Assembly: GCA_017427945.1 (NCBI GenBank)
Contig: JAFRRT010000018.1
Location: 1 to 59,390, forward strand
From: Muribaculaceae bacterium
GTDB taxonomy: Bacteria > Bacteroidota > Bacteroidia > Bacteroidales > Muribaculaceae
Direction: 5' to 3'
Length of the DNA stretch: 59,390 nt
Position numbers and translations under genes: made by a program. The first letter of the stretch is position 1; each line of letters starts with the position of its first letter. Positions 34,461-44,155 of this stretch are shown piece by piece. The notes beneath the pieces are model-generated. The model had not been told where the DNA came from and did not search any database. It worked only from the letters and a program-made list of their open reading frames with translations.

Positions 34461-34502
34461 ATAATTAATGCGGAGCCCAATGTCGGGCCCCGCATTAATT
34501 AT
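34461..34502. terminator. Terminator between fmt and the C10 peptidase gene
   Basis: A 13-bp perfect stem (34461-34473 with 34490-34502) continues by a further 4 bp after one position that is A-C on the plus strand but G-U on the minus strand. The structure is thus strongest in the minus-strand transcript of the protease gene, where a T-rich tract follows. Confidence 0.85.
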
Positions 34503-34519
34503 ATTGCAATATCGGGTGT

Positions 34520-36736
34520 TTACTTGTTCAGCAGAAGATCAATGAGTGCGGTAACATCACTAATGCTGATACTGCCATCGCAATTGACATCGGCACAGGT
34601 AGTGCAGATATCACCGGAACTCAGCAGATAGTCGATTAGCGTTGTTACATCAGAGATGGCTACACTGCCATCATGATTCACGTCACCAAGGTCAAAGGCA
34701 TGACCAGCGGGCAAGGTTACCTGCTGGATGTTACTCCAAGCGCTCTCGGTGCCATCGATATAGAAGGCTTTCACTTTGTAGGTGTAGGTAGCGCCGGCAG
34801 TCAGGTTCTCAATGGTGTAGAACTTGTTGGTGATGCCATTAAACGTGAGCGGAGTTCCACCTGCCGCGTTGTTGCACTCCAGCGTATAAGAGGTGACGCC
34901 GGCAGCAGGGGTCTGGTCGGTCCAGTCAGCGCGGAATGAAGTACTGCCGATGTATTGCTCGTTTGCGGCAAGCATGACGGGATCATACTTGGTGAAGGAG
35001 GCCGTTCCGTTCAAGGTTACATAGATAGTGTCAGCACCACTGCTGCGCATCATTACCCTTGCAGAGTGGTTTCCGAGAGAAGAGGGATTATAGGTCACGG
35101 TTATTTCAGCGCCATTGGTAGCGGCATTCTTGGTCACGTTAGTCTTGTTGATACTGAAGCCGCCTGTAGAGTTGACAACCGACAGGTAAACACCACCAGT
35201 CAGGTTATAACCTGTGAGGGTGAAGGTGCCGGTAACAGGTTCACCGACAGCAGTAGTGAAACTCATTTCTGAGGGATTGGCCGTGAGTATGGGAACTGCA
35301 TTGCCAATACCGGTAATGTTCACGGTCTCGGTAGCAGCGCCTGAACTTGCAACATTGATGGAAGCAGAGTGGGTGCCAGCAGCCATGGGAGAATAGGTCA
35401 CAGTTATTGTGGCGCCTGCAGTGACTTCGGCAGCGGTGAGCGTTTCGGGCGAAACGGTATAATAACTGGAATTACCGCTTTTGGTAAACGTGACGTCGCC
35501 CAGCAGGTTGAAACCAGAAACGTGGAACGTCTTGGTGGCGGTTTGACCGGTGTTGACGGTTCCAAAGTCAAGCGATTCGGGCTCAACGTTGATTACGGGG
35601 AAGGTTACCTCTCCACCGGGAGGCTGGATGCCGAGAACCATTGACGGATATTGGTTGAATGTTTCTCCAGTAGGATCGGTAAATGCGTTGAGCGTAAAAT
35701 AACCGTTTCCAGAGCCACTCCAACCCCAGTTGATGTGGTAGGTGTTATCCGATGAATCATATCCGTCAATATTGAAAGCATGACCACTTTGGTTTGAAAG
35801 AGCGCAATAAACAATGGGATGTCCGGCAGCAAGCTCGTTTTGAATCATATTGGCCCACTGCGAATCGCTGTAGATGTTGGAACCCCAAACGTTCTGTTTG
35901 TAAATGGCACGAACGTTGTTGTCATAGCCGAAGGTTTTGCAGGCAGTGGAAATCAGGTCGGTGCGGCTCGAACTGATACCGCTGCCATCAGGACCATAAT
36001 CCATGTGCTCGGCCTGACCGATGTAACGCATCAGCGTTGCAACAGCAGCCTTTTGGGCTGCAGTTCCGGTGCCTCCGCTCCAGCCATAATAATCCCTCAT
36101 GTTACCCCAATCAAAGGTTGTGGAAGGCAATGCGGGAATTGTATAGCCACTACTTGTATAACCTGAAATAGCAGGAGTGGGATCTGTCGGGTATTTCCAG
36201 AAATGGAACACCTGTGCCAGCGAGGTGGCGGGGCATCCAGTCAGACACTGGGTGCCGTTGAAAACACACTGATTCCAGAATGGCTGAGTCTGGTCCCATC
36301 TGGCGGTAAGCAGCTGAGCTACCGACTGGGCTCTCAACGACGGAGCCATGACATTAGATAATAGCTGTACTTGAAGACCAGGATGAGCCTGGAGATATTC
36401 AATCTGACGCTGATAATAGTCAAGCCATGCCTGCATGTTGGCAGGGATATTATTGAAATCAAGGGGTTCATCACCAATAGCAAGGATTTGCTCGGTGCGG
36501 TCATCACCAGCTACGATAATGAAGTGGTCCTTGGTGTTGAAGATGTGATACACAGGCACGGTCACGTTAGATGAGTTAGTGACTGTTCGCTCGCTTGTGA
36601 ACTTGACTTGACCGCTGACCTTGTTGGCTTTAAGGTATGATTCAGCCTTTGCAAGTGCCATTGTGCGGTCCACATTGGCGGCAAAAAGAGACATGGTCGC
36701 AATAGCGACTGTCATCAATAACAAAATTCGTTTCAT
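34520..36736 (-). CDS. C10-family (streptopain-like) cysteine protease with beta-sandwich, FN3-like and dockerin domains
   Basis: This secreted 738-residue protein has a signal peptide (1-19), an inhibitory Spi-like propeptide (about 20-135), and a papain-like C10 domain (about 138-370). The nucleophile is Cys168 in LTGCPATSLAQ; His319 in SGHAFNIDGY and the NWGWSGSGNGYF strand complete the site. Two Ig-like ASPM/DUF1573-type modules follow (about 380-575), then a fibronectin-III-like module (about 590-680) and two dockerin-type repeats at 684-738. C10 relatives include SpeB and interpain, which degrade host proteins. The gene is monocistronic with a consensus promoter and terminator. Confidence 0.9.
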   Translation of the reverse strand: MKRILLLMTVAIATMSLFAANVDRTMALAKAESYLKANKVSGQVKFTSERTVTNSSNVTVPVYHIFNTKDHFIIVAGDDRTEQILAIGDEPLDFNNIPANMQAWLDYYQRQIEYLQAHPGLQVQLLSNVMAPSLRAQSVAQLLTARWDQTQPFWNQCVFNGTQCLTGCPATSLAQVFHFWKYPTDPTPAISGYTSSGYTIPALPSTTFDWGNMRDYYGWSGGTGTAAQKAAVATLMRYIGQAEHMDYGPDGSGISSSRTDLISTACKTFGYDNNVRAIYKQNVWGSNIYSDSQWANMIQNELAAGHPIVYCALSNQSGHAFNIDGYDSSDNTYHINWGWSGSGNGYFTLNAFTDPTGETFNQYPSMVLGIQPPGGEVTFPVINVEPESLDFGTVNTGQTATKTFHVSGFNLLGDVTFTKSGNSSYYTVSPETLTAAEVTAGATITVTYSPMAAGTHSASINVASSGAATETVNITGIGNAVPILTANPSEMSFTTAVGEPVTGTFTLTGYNLTGGVYLSVVNSTGGFSINKTNVTKNAATNGAEITVTYNPSSLGNHSARVMMRSSGADTIYVTLNGTASFTKYDPVMLAANEQYIGSTSFRADWTDQTPAAGVTSYTLECNNAAGGTPLTFNGITNKFYTIENLTAGATYTYKVKAFYIDGTESAWSNIQQVTLPAGHAFDLGDVNHDGSVAISDVTTLIDYLLSSGDICTTCADVNCDGSISISDVTALIDLLLNK

Positions 36737-36783
36737 GAATTGAAATTTGATGGTTAATTCTTATGATTTATTTTTTTGCGGGG

Positions 36784-36815
36784 CAAAGGTACAAAAACAA
36801 CAAGCAATAATCCAA
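36784..36815 (-). promoter_or_regulatory. Bacteroidota-type promoter for the C10 protease gene
   Basis: Minus strand: TTG (36815-36813), a 21-nt spacer and TACCTTTG (36791-36784). The leader would be about 40 nt. The rest of the gap to 37009 holds nothing recognisable. Confidence 0.7.
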
Positions 36816-37009
36816 ATTATTCTTCTCCATTTATTGCTGATTTTTAGGTTTTTTAGGCATTTTGCTATTGGTAAATGGAGTATGCTTTGCTGATTGTTAT
36901 ATCTTGCCTTCTTGCAGGCAAAAGCAATGTGTCATCGCCCTCATGTGTCTCACATGAGGCAATCTTTGTAGTAATCAAGAAAGGGAGTTGTTGTAACTAA
37001 GTCCTGATG

Positions 37010-38212
37010 TTATCTGTATATGTCGCTCATGAGCGCATGTAGATGGGATGCAGGGGCAAAGCGTTCCATGGCATGGTGGGAAATGGCGGCGTGGTCCCAC
37101 TCGCGCGCCATCGACATATTGATGGCAGTCGCCAGCGTGTCCTTGTCAAAGGCTTGGAACACGATGCCGTTGCTGCTGTCGATGAGCTCAGGAATACCGC
37201 CGATTTGCGATCCGGCAACTGGAGTGCCGGCGCACAGCGACTCGACGACACTCAGCGGGTTGTTTTCATAGCATTGCGAGGGAGCGACACTGAAGCGTGC
37301 CTTTGAAAGCAGCTGTGCCACTTCTACGGCGTCAATCATGCCCAGGAACTCGATGTTGGGAGCGTCGGCATACTTGATGCGCAAGGCAGGTTCCAGCGTG
37401 CCGGTGCCAGCCACTTTGAGCTTATACGGCAGTTGAGAAGCGACTTCTAACAGGTCACTGATGCCTTTTTCGGCTGAGAGACGTCCCACAAAGCAGTAGT
37501 AATCCTCACGCGGGGCAGTGATGTCGATGTTTTGGTATTGCTGACGTTTGACTGGGTCGAGGAAATTGTTGAGCACCTTGAGTTTGGCGGGGTCAAAACC
37601 GTTTTCTTTCATCTTGTTGGCCATGAACTGGCTGGGGCAGATGAAGAGGTCGGTGTTCTCTTCCACAGTACGACGGTTCCACTTGAGTGCTTCAAGCCAT
37701 GCCACACCACTGGCGGGCAAAGAGTCTTTCATGCACTTGTGGAGCAGCACATTTATCTTGGCGCCTGAGAAGCATTTCTCGCATGGCTTGTTGTTGAGCA
37801 GGCAGTCATAGCGCGGGCACAGCAGCTTATAGTCGTGCAGGGTCCATACCACGCGTATGCCGCGCTTGTGAGCCAGGGCGCCCACGATGGGGGAGAGGTA
37901 ACTGTGAACATTGTGGAGGTGGACCACGTCGGGCTTGAAATCGTCAAGCACCGCCTCAAAGCGTGCGCTCACGTCTCCCATGCCCAGGGTTCGCTTCATC
38001 GCGTGCCATTTTTCGCCCATGCCACCGCTAAAGTAAACACGGCTGGCAAAATGGTCTTGGTAATGGGCCGGCAGGTTCTGCTGGTGCTCCATGGCAAACA
38101 CCTGAGCCTCTACGCCGTTCTCACGGAGCAGAGTCTCGGTGTTGAGGACAACGACACAGTCGCCGCCTCGGGGATAATAAAACTTATTGACCAAGAGTAC
38201 ACGTTTTACCAT
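37010..38212 (-). CDS. GT4-family glycosyltransferase
   Basis: This 400-residue cytoplasmic protein has the GT-B fold of family 4. An N-terminal acceptor domain begins RVLLVNKFYYPRGGDCVVV, and the C-terminal donor domain shows FVGRLSAEKGISDLL, the GTGTLEPAL segment, and SQCYENNPLSVVESLCAGTPVAGSQ-type residues (Glu of the EX7E motif). A cluster of cysteines near 135-160 (CPRYDC, CEKC) is notable and may bind metal. The frame opens at a TTG (38218), but the ATG at 38212 is preferred. It stands alone; the donor and acceptor sugars are unknown. Confidence 0.85.
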   Translation of the reverse strand: MVKRVLLVNKFYYPRGGDCVVVLNTETLLRENGVEAQVFAMEHQQNLPAHYQDHFASRVYFSGGMGEKWHAMKRTLGMGDVSARFEAVLDDFKPDVVHLHNVHSYLSPIVGALAHKRGIRVVWTLHDYKLLCPRYDCLLNNKPCEKCFSGAKINVLLHKCMKDSLPASGVAWLEALKWNRRTVEENTDLFICPSQFMANKMKENGFDPAKLKVLNNFLDPVKRQQYQNIDITAPREDYYCFVGRLSAEKGISDLLEVASQLPYKLKVAGTGTLEPALRIKYADAPNIEFLGMIDAVEVAQLLSKARFSVAPSQCYENNPLSVVESLCAGTPVAGSQIGGIPELIDSSNGIVFQAFDKDTLATAINMSMAREWDHAAISHHAMERFAPASHLHALMSDIYR

Positions 38213-38312
38213 AGGCAAATGTTCACTGATTGGTTACATGGATATAACGCACCAGCACGCAGTTTATTATATGGTTAATGATGTAATGATGCCGTCAAGG
38301 GCAGGATAGCCC

Positions 38313-39416
38313 TTAGACGTTGAAGCGGAACACGACGATGTCGCCATCCTGCATGACATACTCCTTGCCCTCGATGTGCAGCTTGCCGGCCTCCTTGACG
38401 GCGGACTCACTGCCATAGTGGATGTAGTCGTCATACTTGATGATTTCGGCACGGATGAAACCGCGCTCAAAGTCGGTGTGGATAACGCCCGCGCATTGCG
38501 GAGCCTTGCTGCCGCGGCGGAAGGTCCATGCGCGCACCTCCTTGGGGCCTGCGGTAAGGAAGGTCTCAAGGTTCAACAGGGCATATGCCGACTTGATGAT
38601 GCGGTTTACGCCACTTTCCTCCAGGCCGATTTCGGCAAGGAACATCTGGCGCTCCTCGTAGTCCTCCAGCTCGGCGATTTCGCTCTCGGTCTGTGCGGCG
38701 ACGATGAGGATTTGGGCATCCTCGTCTTTGACTGCCTCGCGCACGGCATCGACATAGGCGTTGCCTGAAACGGCACTCTTGTCATCGACATTGCAGACGT
38801 ACAGCACAGGCTTGTTGGTCAACAGGAAGAGCTCATGGGCGATTTTCTCCTCGTCCTTGTTGAGCAGTTGAACGGTGCGGGCGCTGCGGCCCTGTTCCAA
38901 CGCTTCCTTGTAGCGTTTCAGCACTTCATATTGCGCTTTGGCCTCGCGGTCTCCACCGGTCTGCGCTTGTTTTTGTACACGGTTGATGCGGCTCTCGATG
39001 GTCTCCAGGTCGCGCATCTGCAGCTCCAGGTCAATGACTTCTTTATCGCGCACGGGATCGACGGTACCGTCCACATGGGTCACGTTGTCGTCGTCGAAGC
39101 AACGTAGCACGTGAATAATGGCATCGGTCTCGCGGATGTTACCCAGGAATTTGTTGCCCAGTCCTTCGCCCCTGCTCGCACCCTTGACCAGGCCGGCGAT
39201 ATCAACAATCTCGACGGTGGTGGGGACGATGCGTGCCGGATTGACCAATTTGGCCAGCTCATTCAGGCGCTCGTCGGGCACGGTGATGACACCCACATTG
39301 GGCTCGATGGTGCAGAACGGGAAGTTAGCCGACTGTGCCTTGGCGTTCGACAGGCAGTTAAATAGTGTAGATTTACCCACGTTGGGCAATCCCACGATTC
39401 CACATTGTAGTGACAT
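38313..39416 (-). CDS. ychF: Ribosome-binding ATPase YchF (Obg-like ATPase)
   Basis: YchF/OLA1 is a conserved P-loop protein that prefers ATP, binds ribosomes and affects stress responses. The 367-residue protein has the P-loop GLPNVGKSTLF, switch region DIAGLVKGASRGEGLGN, the altered G4 motif in VCNVDDK that explains ATP use, a coiled-coil middle (about 130-200), and a C-terminal TGS domain (RRGSKAPQCAGVIHTDFERGFIRAE). It lies about 24 bp after glnS on the same strand and is probably co-transcribed with it. Confidence 0.97.
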   Translation of the reverse strand: MSLQCGIVGLPNVGKSTLFNCLSNAKAQSANFPFCTIEPNVGVITVPDERLNELAKLVNPARIVPTTVEIVDIAGLVKGASRGEGLGNKFLGNIRETDAIIHVLRCFDDDNVTHVDGTVDPVRDKEVIDLELQMRDLETIESRINRVQKQAQTGGDREAKAQYEVLKRYKEALEQGRSARTVQLLNKDEEKIAHELFLLTNKPVLYVCNVDDKSAVSGNAYVDAVREAVKDEDAQILIVAAQTESEIAELEDYEERQMFLAEIGLEESGVNRIIKSAYALLNLETFLTAGPKEVRAWTFRRGSKAPQCAGVIHTDFERGFIRAEIIKYDDYIHYGSESAVKEAGKLHIEGKEYVMQDGDIVVFRFNV

Positions 39417-39440
39417 AAGCTATATCTTGTTTTGTTTGAT

Positions 39441-41162
39441 TTATTTGCCTTGTTGCTTGGCCCAGCTGTCCTTCAGCCCGATGGTGCGGTTGAATACCAA
39501 GTGGTCGGGGGTGGAGTCGGGGTCAACGCAGAAGTAGCCGATGCGCTGGAACTGGAAGTTGTCCTCGACCTTGGCGGTCTGTGCCAGGTAGGGCTCAATC
39601 TTAGCGTTGGGCAGAACGCGCAACGATTCGGGATTGAGCAGTTCACGGAAGTCATGCTCGGTGTCGGCGCTGGGATTCTCCACGGCGAACAGGCGGTCAT
39701 ACAGCCTAACCTCGGCGTCAACGCAGTGGCGGGCGCTCACCCAGTGTAGGGTGCCTTTGACCTTGCGTTGGCTGCCGGCGCTGCCGCTCAGCGTGTCGGG
39801 GTCATAGGTGCACTGGATTTCGGTCACGTTGCCCTCGGCATCCTTGGTGCAGCCGGTGCACATGATGATGTAGGCACCCTTGAGGCGCACTTCCTTGCCC
39901 GGTGTGAGGCGGAAGAACTTCTTGGGAGGCTCCTCCATGAAGTCGTCACGCTCGATGTAGAGTTCGCGTGAGAACGGCATCTGGTGCGTTCCAGCATTCT
40001 CCTGTTCGGGGTTGTTGTCCATCTCCATCATCTCCACCTTGTCCTCGGGATAGTTGGTGATGACGACCTTGACGGGATTCAAGACAGCGCTCACGCGGGG
40101 TGCGTGGTGGTTCAGCTCTTCGCGGATGGAGTGTTCCAGCAAGCTGATGTCGTTCAGTGCCTCATACTTGGTATAGCCGATGTCCTCGATGAAGTTCTTG
40201 ATGGACTGGGCGGTGAAGCCGCGGCGGCGCAGACCGCACAGGGTCGGCATGCGAGGGTCATCCCAACCTGCCACAAGACCTTCCTTGACGAGTTGCAGCA
40301 GTTTGCGCTTGCTCATCACGGTGTATGTGAGGTTCAGGCGGTTGAACTCAATCTGACGGGGACAGTATTCGGCAGCGCTCTCGCCCGCCAACTCATGCAC
40401 GAAGTAGTCATACAGGTCGCGGTGAGGCACAAACTCCAGCGTGCAGATGGAGTGGGTCACACCCTCGAAGTAGTCGCTCTGGCCGTGGGCGAAGTCATAC
40501 ATGGGATATACGTTCCACTTGTTACCGGTGCGCCAATGCGGCGTCTTGATGATGCGGTAGATGATAGGATCGCGGAAGTGCATGTTGCTCGACGCCATGT
40601 CAATCTTGGCGCGCAGCACATGGCTGCCCTCCTCAAATTCGCCAGCGTTCATGCGCTCGAACAGGTCCAGATTCTCCTCGACACTGCGGTCGCGGTAGGG
40701 ACTGTTGGTGCCTGCAACGGTCGGCGTTCCCTTCTGCTGGGCAATCTGCTCGCTGGTCTGATCATCGACATAGGCTTTGCCTTCCTTGATCAGACGGATG
40801 GCAAACTCGTACAGTTTGGGAAAATAGTCGCTGGCATAGTACAGGCGGTCACCCCAATCAAAGCCCAGCCAGTGGATGTCGCGCATGATGGACTCGACAT
40901 ACTCGGTGTCTTCCTTTTGGGGATTGGTATCGTCAAAACGCAGGTTGCACGTGCCGCCAAACATCTCGGCGACGCCAAAGTCCATGCAGATGGCCTTGGC
41001 ATGACCGATGTGAAGGTAACCGTTGGGCTCCGGCGGGAAACGCGTGTTCAGGCGTCCACCGTTCTTACCAGCCGCCAAGTCGTCGGCGACAAACTGCTGC
41101 ACGAAATTCAGGGGCTTTTTCTCCTCACCCCCAGCGTTGATATTCTCTAAATTCTCCGCCAT
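39441..41162 (-). CDS. glnS: Glutaminyl-tRNA synthetase
   Basis: GlnRS charges tRNA-Gln directly, so this organism does not rely solely on the transamidation route. The 573-residue protein has the class I signatures [15 protein letters not shown] (HIGH motif) and VMSKRKL (KMSKS-like), plus [12 protein letters not shown] and the two C-terminal anticodon-binding beta-barrels. Length and order match bacterial GlnRS. A possible -7 element (TAATTTTG, 41211-41204) lies upstream, with no well-spaced TTG. It is followed closely by ychF. Confidence 0.96.
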   Translation of the reverse strand: MAENLENINAGGEEKKPLNFVQQFVADDLAAGKNGGRLNTRFPPEPNGYLHIGHAKAICMDFGVAEMFGGTCNLRFDDTNPQKEDTEYVESIMRDIHWLGFDWGDRLYYASDYFPKLYEFAIRLIKEGKAYVDDQTSEQIAQQKGTPTVAGTNSPYRDRSVEENLDLFERMNAGEFEEGSHVLRAKIDMASSNMHFRDPIIYRIIKTPHWRTGNKWNVYPMYDFAHGQSDYFEGVTHSICTLEFVPHRDLYDYFVHELAGESAAEYCPRQIEFNRLNLTYTVMSKRKLLQLVKEGLVAGWDDPRMPTLCGLRRRGFTAQSIKNFIEDIGYTKYEALNDISLLEHSIREELNHHAPRVSAVLNPVKVVITNYPEDKVEMMEMDNNPEQENAGTHQMPFSRELYIERDDFMEEPPKKFFRLTPGKEVRLKGAYIIMCTGCTKDAEGNVTEIQCTYDPDTLSGSAGSQRKVKGTLHWVSARHCVDAEVRLYDRLFAVENPSADTEHDFRELLNPESLRVLPNAKIEPYLAQTAKVEDNFQFQRIGYFCVDPDSTPDHLVFNRTIGLKDSWAKQQGK

Positions 41163-41303
41163 ATTAGAATGTTTGATAAATCGTTTTAAATTGAAATAAT
41201 TGGCAAAATTACTAATTTTCTTTCAAATCGTGCACAATTCATCTCAAAAAGGTCATTATCGCCTCTGCGGGCGGAGGTTTTCGATTTTTTGTCCTTGTCG
41301 TGA

Positions 41304-41332
41304 TTGCAGTTGGAAGTTTTTTTGTAAGTTTG
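41304..41332 (+). promoter_or_regulatory. Candidate promoter for the lipoprotein-polyprenyl synthase-tatD unit
   Basis: TTG (41304-41306), an 18-nt spacer and TAAGTTTG (41325-41332). The spacer is slightly short. Transcription would start about 10 nt before the first ATG at 41348. Confidence 0.5.
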
Positions 41333-41350
41333 CCGAAAATATTGAAGATG

Positions 41351-41656
41351 ATGAAGCACTTGTTGTGGATAGCGATGGCCGGGGCGTTGCTGCTGGCAGG
41401 GTGTGGCGAGAAAAAGTCGCCGCTCGATGCCGAGGCACGCGACAGCGGCATGAGGGCTGCTGCGGCACTCGTGGCGGTGGATCACACCGATACGATGTCG
41501 ATGGAGCGCGCAGTGATGGACGCCAAGGCCAAGCAGAGCGTTTATGCTCTCAAGCGGGATTCGGCGGCGGTAAGGGCCTTTGACGAGGCATTCCGCTCCT
41601 ATCTCAAGGAGAAAGATAAACAGTTGTACCAATCTATATTTCCTGACGAGCGATGA
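41351..41656 (+). CDS. Small hypothetical lipoprotein
   Basis: This small protein (about 101 residues) has a lipoprotein signal peptide with lipobox LLAGC and Cys18. The mature part is alpha-helical and charged (EARDSGMRAAAALVAV, then AVRAFDEAFRSYLKEKDKQL). The longer frame from 41300 includes the promoter and is rejected; the ATG at 41348 or 41351 is used. It overlaps the next lipoprotein gene by 4 bp (ATGA). No family was recognised. Confidence 0.6.
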   Translation: MKHLLWIAMAGALLLAGCGEKKSPLDAEARDSGMRAAAALVAVDHTDTMSMERAVMDAKAKQSVYALKRDSAAVRAFDEAFRSYLKEKDKQLYQSIFPDER

Positions 41657-42312
41657 AACGATTGCCGATTATTATGATAGTGATGCTGCTCCTGCTCACG
41701 GCCTGTGACGGCGCATCAAGGCGCGGCGAAGCTTTGGGACGCGAGTTCCTGGAGGTTTGGGGCGACACGGCGGCGATGCATCAGGTGGTCAACCGCTTTA
41801 ACGCGCTGCGCAACGACAGTTTGCGCTGGCCCTGGGAGAAGAAGGCGGCAAACCGCGCTTTCACCAATCCGTTGTTGGCCGACGGCCGTGACTCGCTGTT
41901 CCAGGCAGCGCATGTAATAGTCTTATCACCCACCGAACTGGCCCAGCGCAAGTGCCAGACGATGGTGGAAGTGCTGATGAGGCAAGAAGACGAGCCCGAC
42001 TCGGCTGCCGATCACTTGTCGCTCATCCATTGGTTGTGCTACACCTTTGGCTATGACCGCCATGTGGAGGTTTTCGACAGCACACTGCAGGCATCGGTCG
42101 ATAACCTGTCTATACATGAGCAGATGCTCGTCTATGCCCAGGCATCGCGGCCAGCAGCCCTCGGAACCGCTCTTGCACACGACGCCAACCAGCCCAATGC
42201 CAACATGGTAGAAATTAACCAGCGCATCGACGAGCTGCGTGGCATCTATACTCCCGAAGACTACAAAACCTTTGAGACGGCTTACAAAGGCGCCCTCAAA
42301 GCCAAAGAATAA
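41653..42312 (+). CDS. Hypothetical lipoprotein
   Basis: The 219-residue protein has a lipoprotein signal peptide ending LLLLTAC (Cys18). The mature part is mainly helical, with no catalytic motif visible. It is translationally coupled to the preceding small lipoprotein and lies 35 bp before the polyprenyl synthase gene. The pairing of two envelope lipoproteins with isoprenoid and TatD genes suggests co-expression; no function is assigned. Confidence 0.65.
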   Translation: MKRLPIIMIVMLLLLTACDGASRRGEALGREFLEVWGDTAAMHQVVNRFNALRNDSLRWPWEKKAANRAFTNPLLADGRDSLFQAAHVIVLSPTELAQRKCQTMVEVLMRQEDEPDSAADHLSLIHWLCYTFGYDRHVEVFDSTLQASVDNLSIHEQMLVYAQASRPAALGTALAHDANQPNANMVEINQRIDELRGIYTPEDYKTFETAYKGALKAKE

Positions 42313-42347
42313 CAAGAATACTTTTTGACCTTAATCCATAATCTCTC

Positions 42348-43313
42348 ATGAACTCATTTCAAGAATACCTCGACACGGTGAACAGGGCGATTTCTACGAT
42401 TCCTTATCCCGAGCAGCCAAGCCAGCTATACGAACCCATCGCTTACCACATGGCGTTGGGTGGCAAGCGTGTGCGCCCCGTTTTGACGCTGATGGCCTGT
42501 GACGCGCTGGGTGGCGATCTTCTCGTGGCACTTGATGCCGCTGTGGGCATCGAGATGTTCCATAACTTCACCCTGTTGCATGACGATGTGATGGACAATG
42601 CCGACGTGCGTCGCGGTAAACCCACCGTGCATCGCCGCTGGAACGACAATACCGCCATTCTGAGCGGTGACACCATGCTCACCATCGCTACGCAATACAT
42701 TGCCGGCACCGGCAACTGGCAGGTGATGGACCTGTACAACAAGACCGCCATCGAGATTTATGAAGGTCAGCAGTGGGACATGGACTTTGAGCAGCGCAAC
42801 GATGTCACTGTCGATGAGTACATCAACATGATACGCCTCAAGACCTCGGTGCTGCTGGGATGTGCCCTCAAGGCCGGCGCCTTGATTGCCAAGGCCAGCG
42901 ATGCCGATTGCGCCCATATTTATGACGCAGGTGTCAACATGGGACTGGCATTCCAGCTCATGGACGACATGCTTGACGTGTGGGGCGACCCCAAGACCTT
43001 CGGCAAGGAGATTGGCGGCGATATCATGAACAACAAGAAGACGTTCCTGCTCATCAACGCCATGCAGCTCGCCAAGGGTGATGATGCCGACGAGCTGCGC
43101 CATTGGCTCAACGATCCCTATACCACGCGAGAAGACAAGGTGCCTGCTGTGACCGCCATCTATGAGCGGCTGGGCGTGCGCCAACTGGCACAAGATGCCA
43201 TTGCACGTTACAATGAACTTGCCATCGCATCCTTCAACCAGGTGAAGATGAGTGATGAGGACAAACAGGCCTTCATCTCTCTTGCCAACAAACTTGCAGG
43301 AAGAAACTACTAA
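42348..43313 (+). CDS. Polyprenyl diphosphate synthase (trans-isoprenyl chain elongation)
   Basis: The enzyme condenses isopentenyl diphosphate with allylic diphosphates for quinone side chains or related isoprenoids. The 321-residue protein has both aspartate-rich motifs: DDVMD at 79-83 within LLHDDVMDNADVRRG, and DDMLD at 206-210 within FQLMDDMLDVWGD. GGKRVRPVL near 38-46 is the pyrophosphate-binding block. Chain length (farnesyl, geranylgeranyl or longer) cannot be assigned safely. It is followed 2 bp later by tatD. Confidence 0.9.
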   Translation: MNSFQEYLDTVNRAISTIPYPEQPSQLYEPIAYHMALGGKRVRPVLTLMACDALGGDLLVALDAAVGIEMFHNFTLLHDDVMDNADVRRGKPTVHRRWNDNTAILSGDTMLTIATQYIAGTGNWQVMDLYNKTAIEIYEGQQWDMDFEQRNDVTVDEYINMIRLKTSVLLGCALKAGALIAKASDADCAHIYDAGVNMGLAFQLMDDMLDVWGDPKTFGKEIGGDIMNNKKTFLLINAMQLAKGDDADELRHWLNDPYTTREDKVPAVTAIYERLGVRQLAQDAIARYNELAIASFNQVKMSDEDKQAFISLANKLAGRNY

Positions 43314-43315
43314 TC

Positions 43316-44086
43316 ATGATAGACTCTCACAGTCATATTTATTGTGATGCCTTTGACGAGGACCGTGATGTGGTGGTGGAGCGCGCCCGCGAGGCTGGTG
43401 TGCGACACATCATCCTGCCCAACGAGAACCTCGAGAGCGTGCCGCGTCTTGCCGCTCTGCATGAGCAATATCCCGACTACATCTCCATGACACTGGGCGT
43501 GCACCCCGAAGATGTGCACGACGATTACCTCGACGTGCTCAATAAGATGTATCCCATGCTCGACCAGTTTCCTGTTATAGCCATCGGTGAGATAGGTATC
43601 GACCTGTATTGGGACAAGACTTGGCGCGAGCAGCAAAAGCATGCGCTCGACATTCAGCTGCATTGGTGCCATGAGCGCAATTTGCCCTTCATCATCCACT
43701 GCCGTGAGAGCCTTGACGATATCCTTGACGTCATCGACAACCTGGACTGCCCAGTGCCGCGCGGCGTGTTTCATTGTTTTGTTGAATCGCCAGCCGACGT
43801 TGAGCGCGTCCGCCGTAGGGGTGATTTCTACTTTGGTGTGAACGGTGTGGTTACTTTTAAGAAAAGCACGGTGCCGCAGTTGCTGCCCGTCATTGGGCTC
43901 GACCGCATCTTGTTGGAAACCGATGCTCCCTATCTCACACCCATGCCGCACCGCGGCAAGCGCAACGAGAGCGCCTACATCCCTCACATCAACAACTTCA
44001 TTGCCAACGCCCTCGGCGTTAGCCCCGAGGAGGTCAGCGCCGCCACCGACCGCAACGCTGCCCGCCTTTTCAATCTGAACATTTGA
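43316..44086 (+). CDS. tatD: TatD-family metal-dependent hydrolase (DNase)
   Basis: TatD proteins are cytoplasmic metal-dependent nucleases linked to DNA repair and turnover. The 256-residue protein has the metal-binding signatures in order: DSHSHIYCDAF at the start (a His-x-His variant of the usual DTHCHL), GEIGIDLYW, FIIHCRES, FHCFVES and LLETDAPYLTP. Length is standard. It begins 2 bp after the polyprenyl synthase stop and ends at a bidirectional terminator. Confidence 0.92.
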   Translation: MIDSHSHIYCDAFDEDRDVVVERAREAGVRHIILPNENLESVPRLAALHEQYPDYISMTLGVHPEDVHDDYLDVLNKMYPMLDQFPVIAIGEIGIDLYWDKTWREQQKHALDIQLHWCHERNLPFIIHCRESLDDILDVIDNLDCPVPRGVFHCFVESPADVERVRRRGDFYFGVNGVVTFKKSTVPQLLPVIGLDRILLETDAPYLTPMPHRGKRNESAYIPHINNFIANALGVSPEEVSAATDRNAARLFNLNI

Positions 44087-44103
44087 CCAACCGATAAAAA
44101 AGC

Positions 44104-44135
44104 AAGAGCCCGCGGCAATGCTGCTGCGGGCTCTT
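44104..44135. terminator. Bidirectional terminator between tatD and the M13 peptidase gene
   Basis: A 10-bp stem (AAGAGCCCGC, 44104-44113, with 44126-44135) is preceded by an A-run and followed by TT, so it serves both convergent genes. Confidence 0.85.
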
Positions 44136-44155
44136 TTGTGTATATAGGAAATTGA

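Noticed and set aside
36816-37009. Possible small RNA gene or tRNA in the gap beside the C10 protease
   Set aside because: No cloverleaf, no terminator and no conserved motif could be found.
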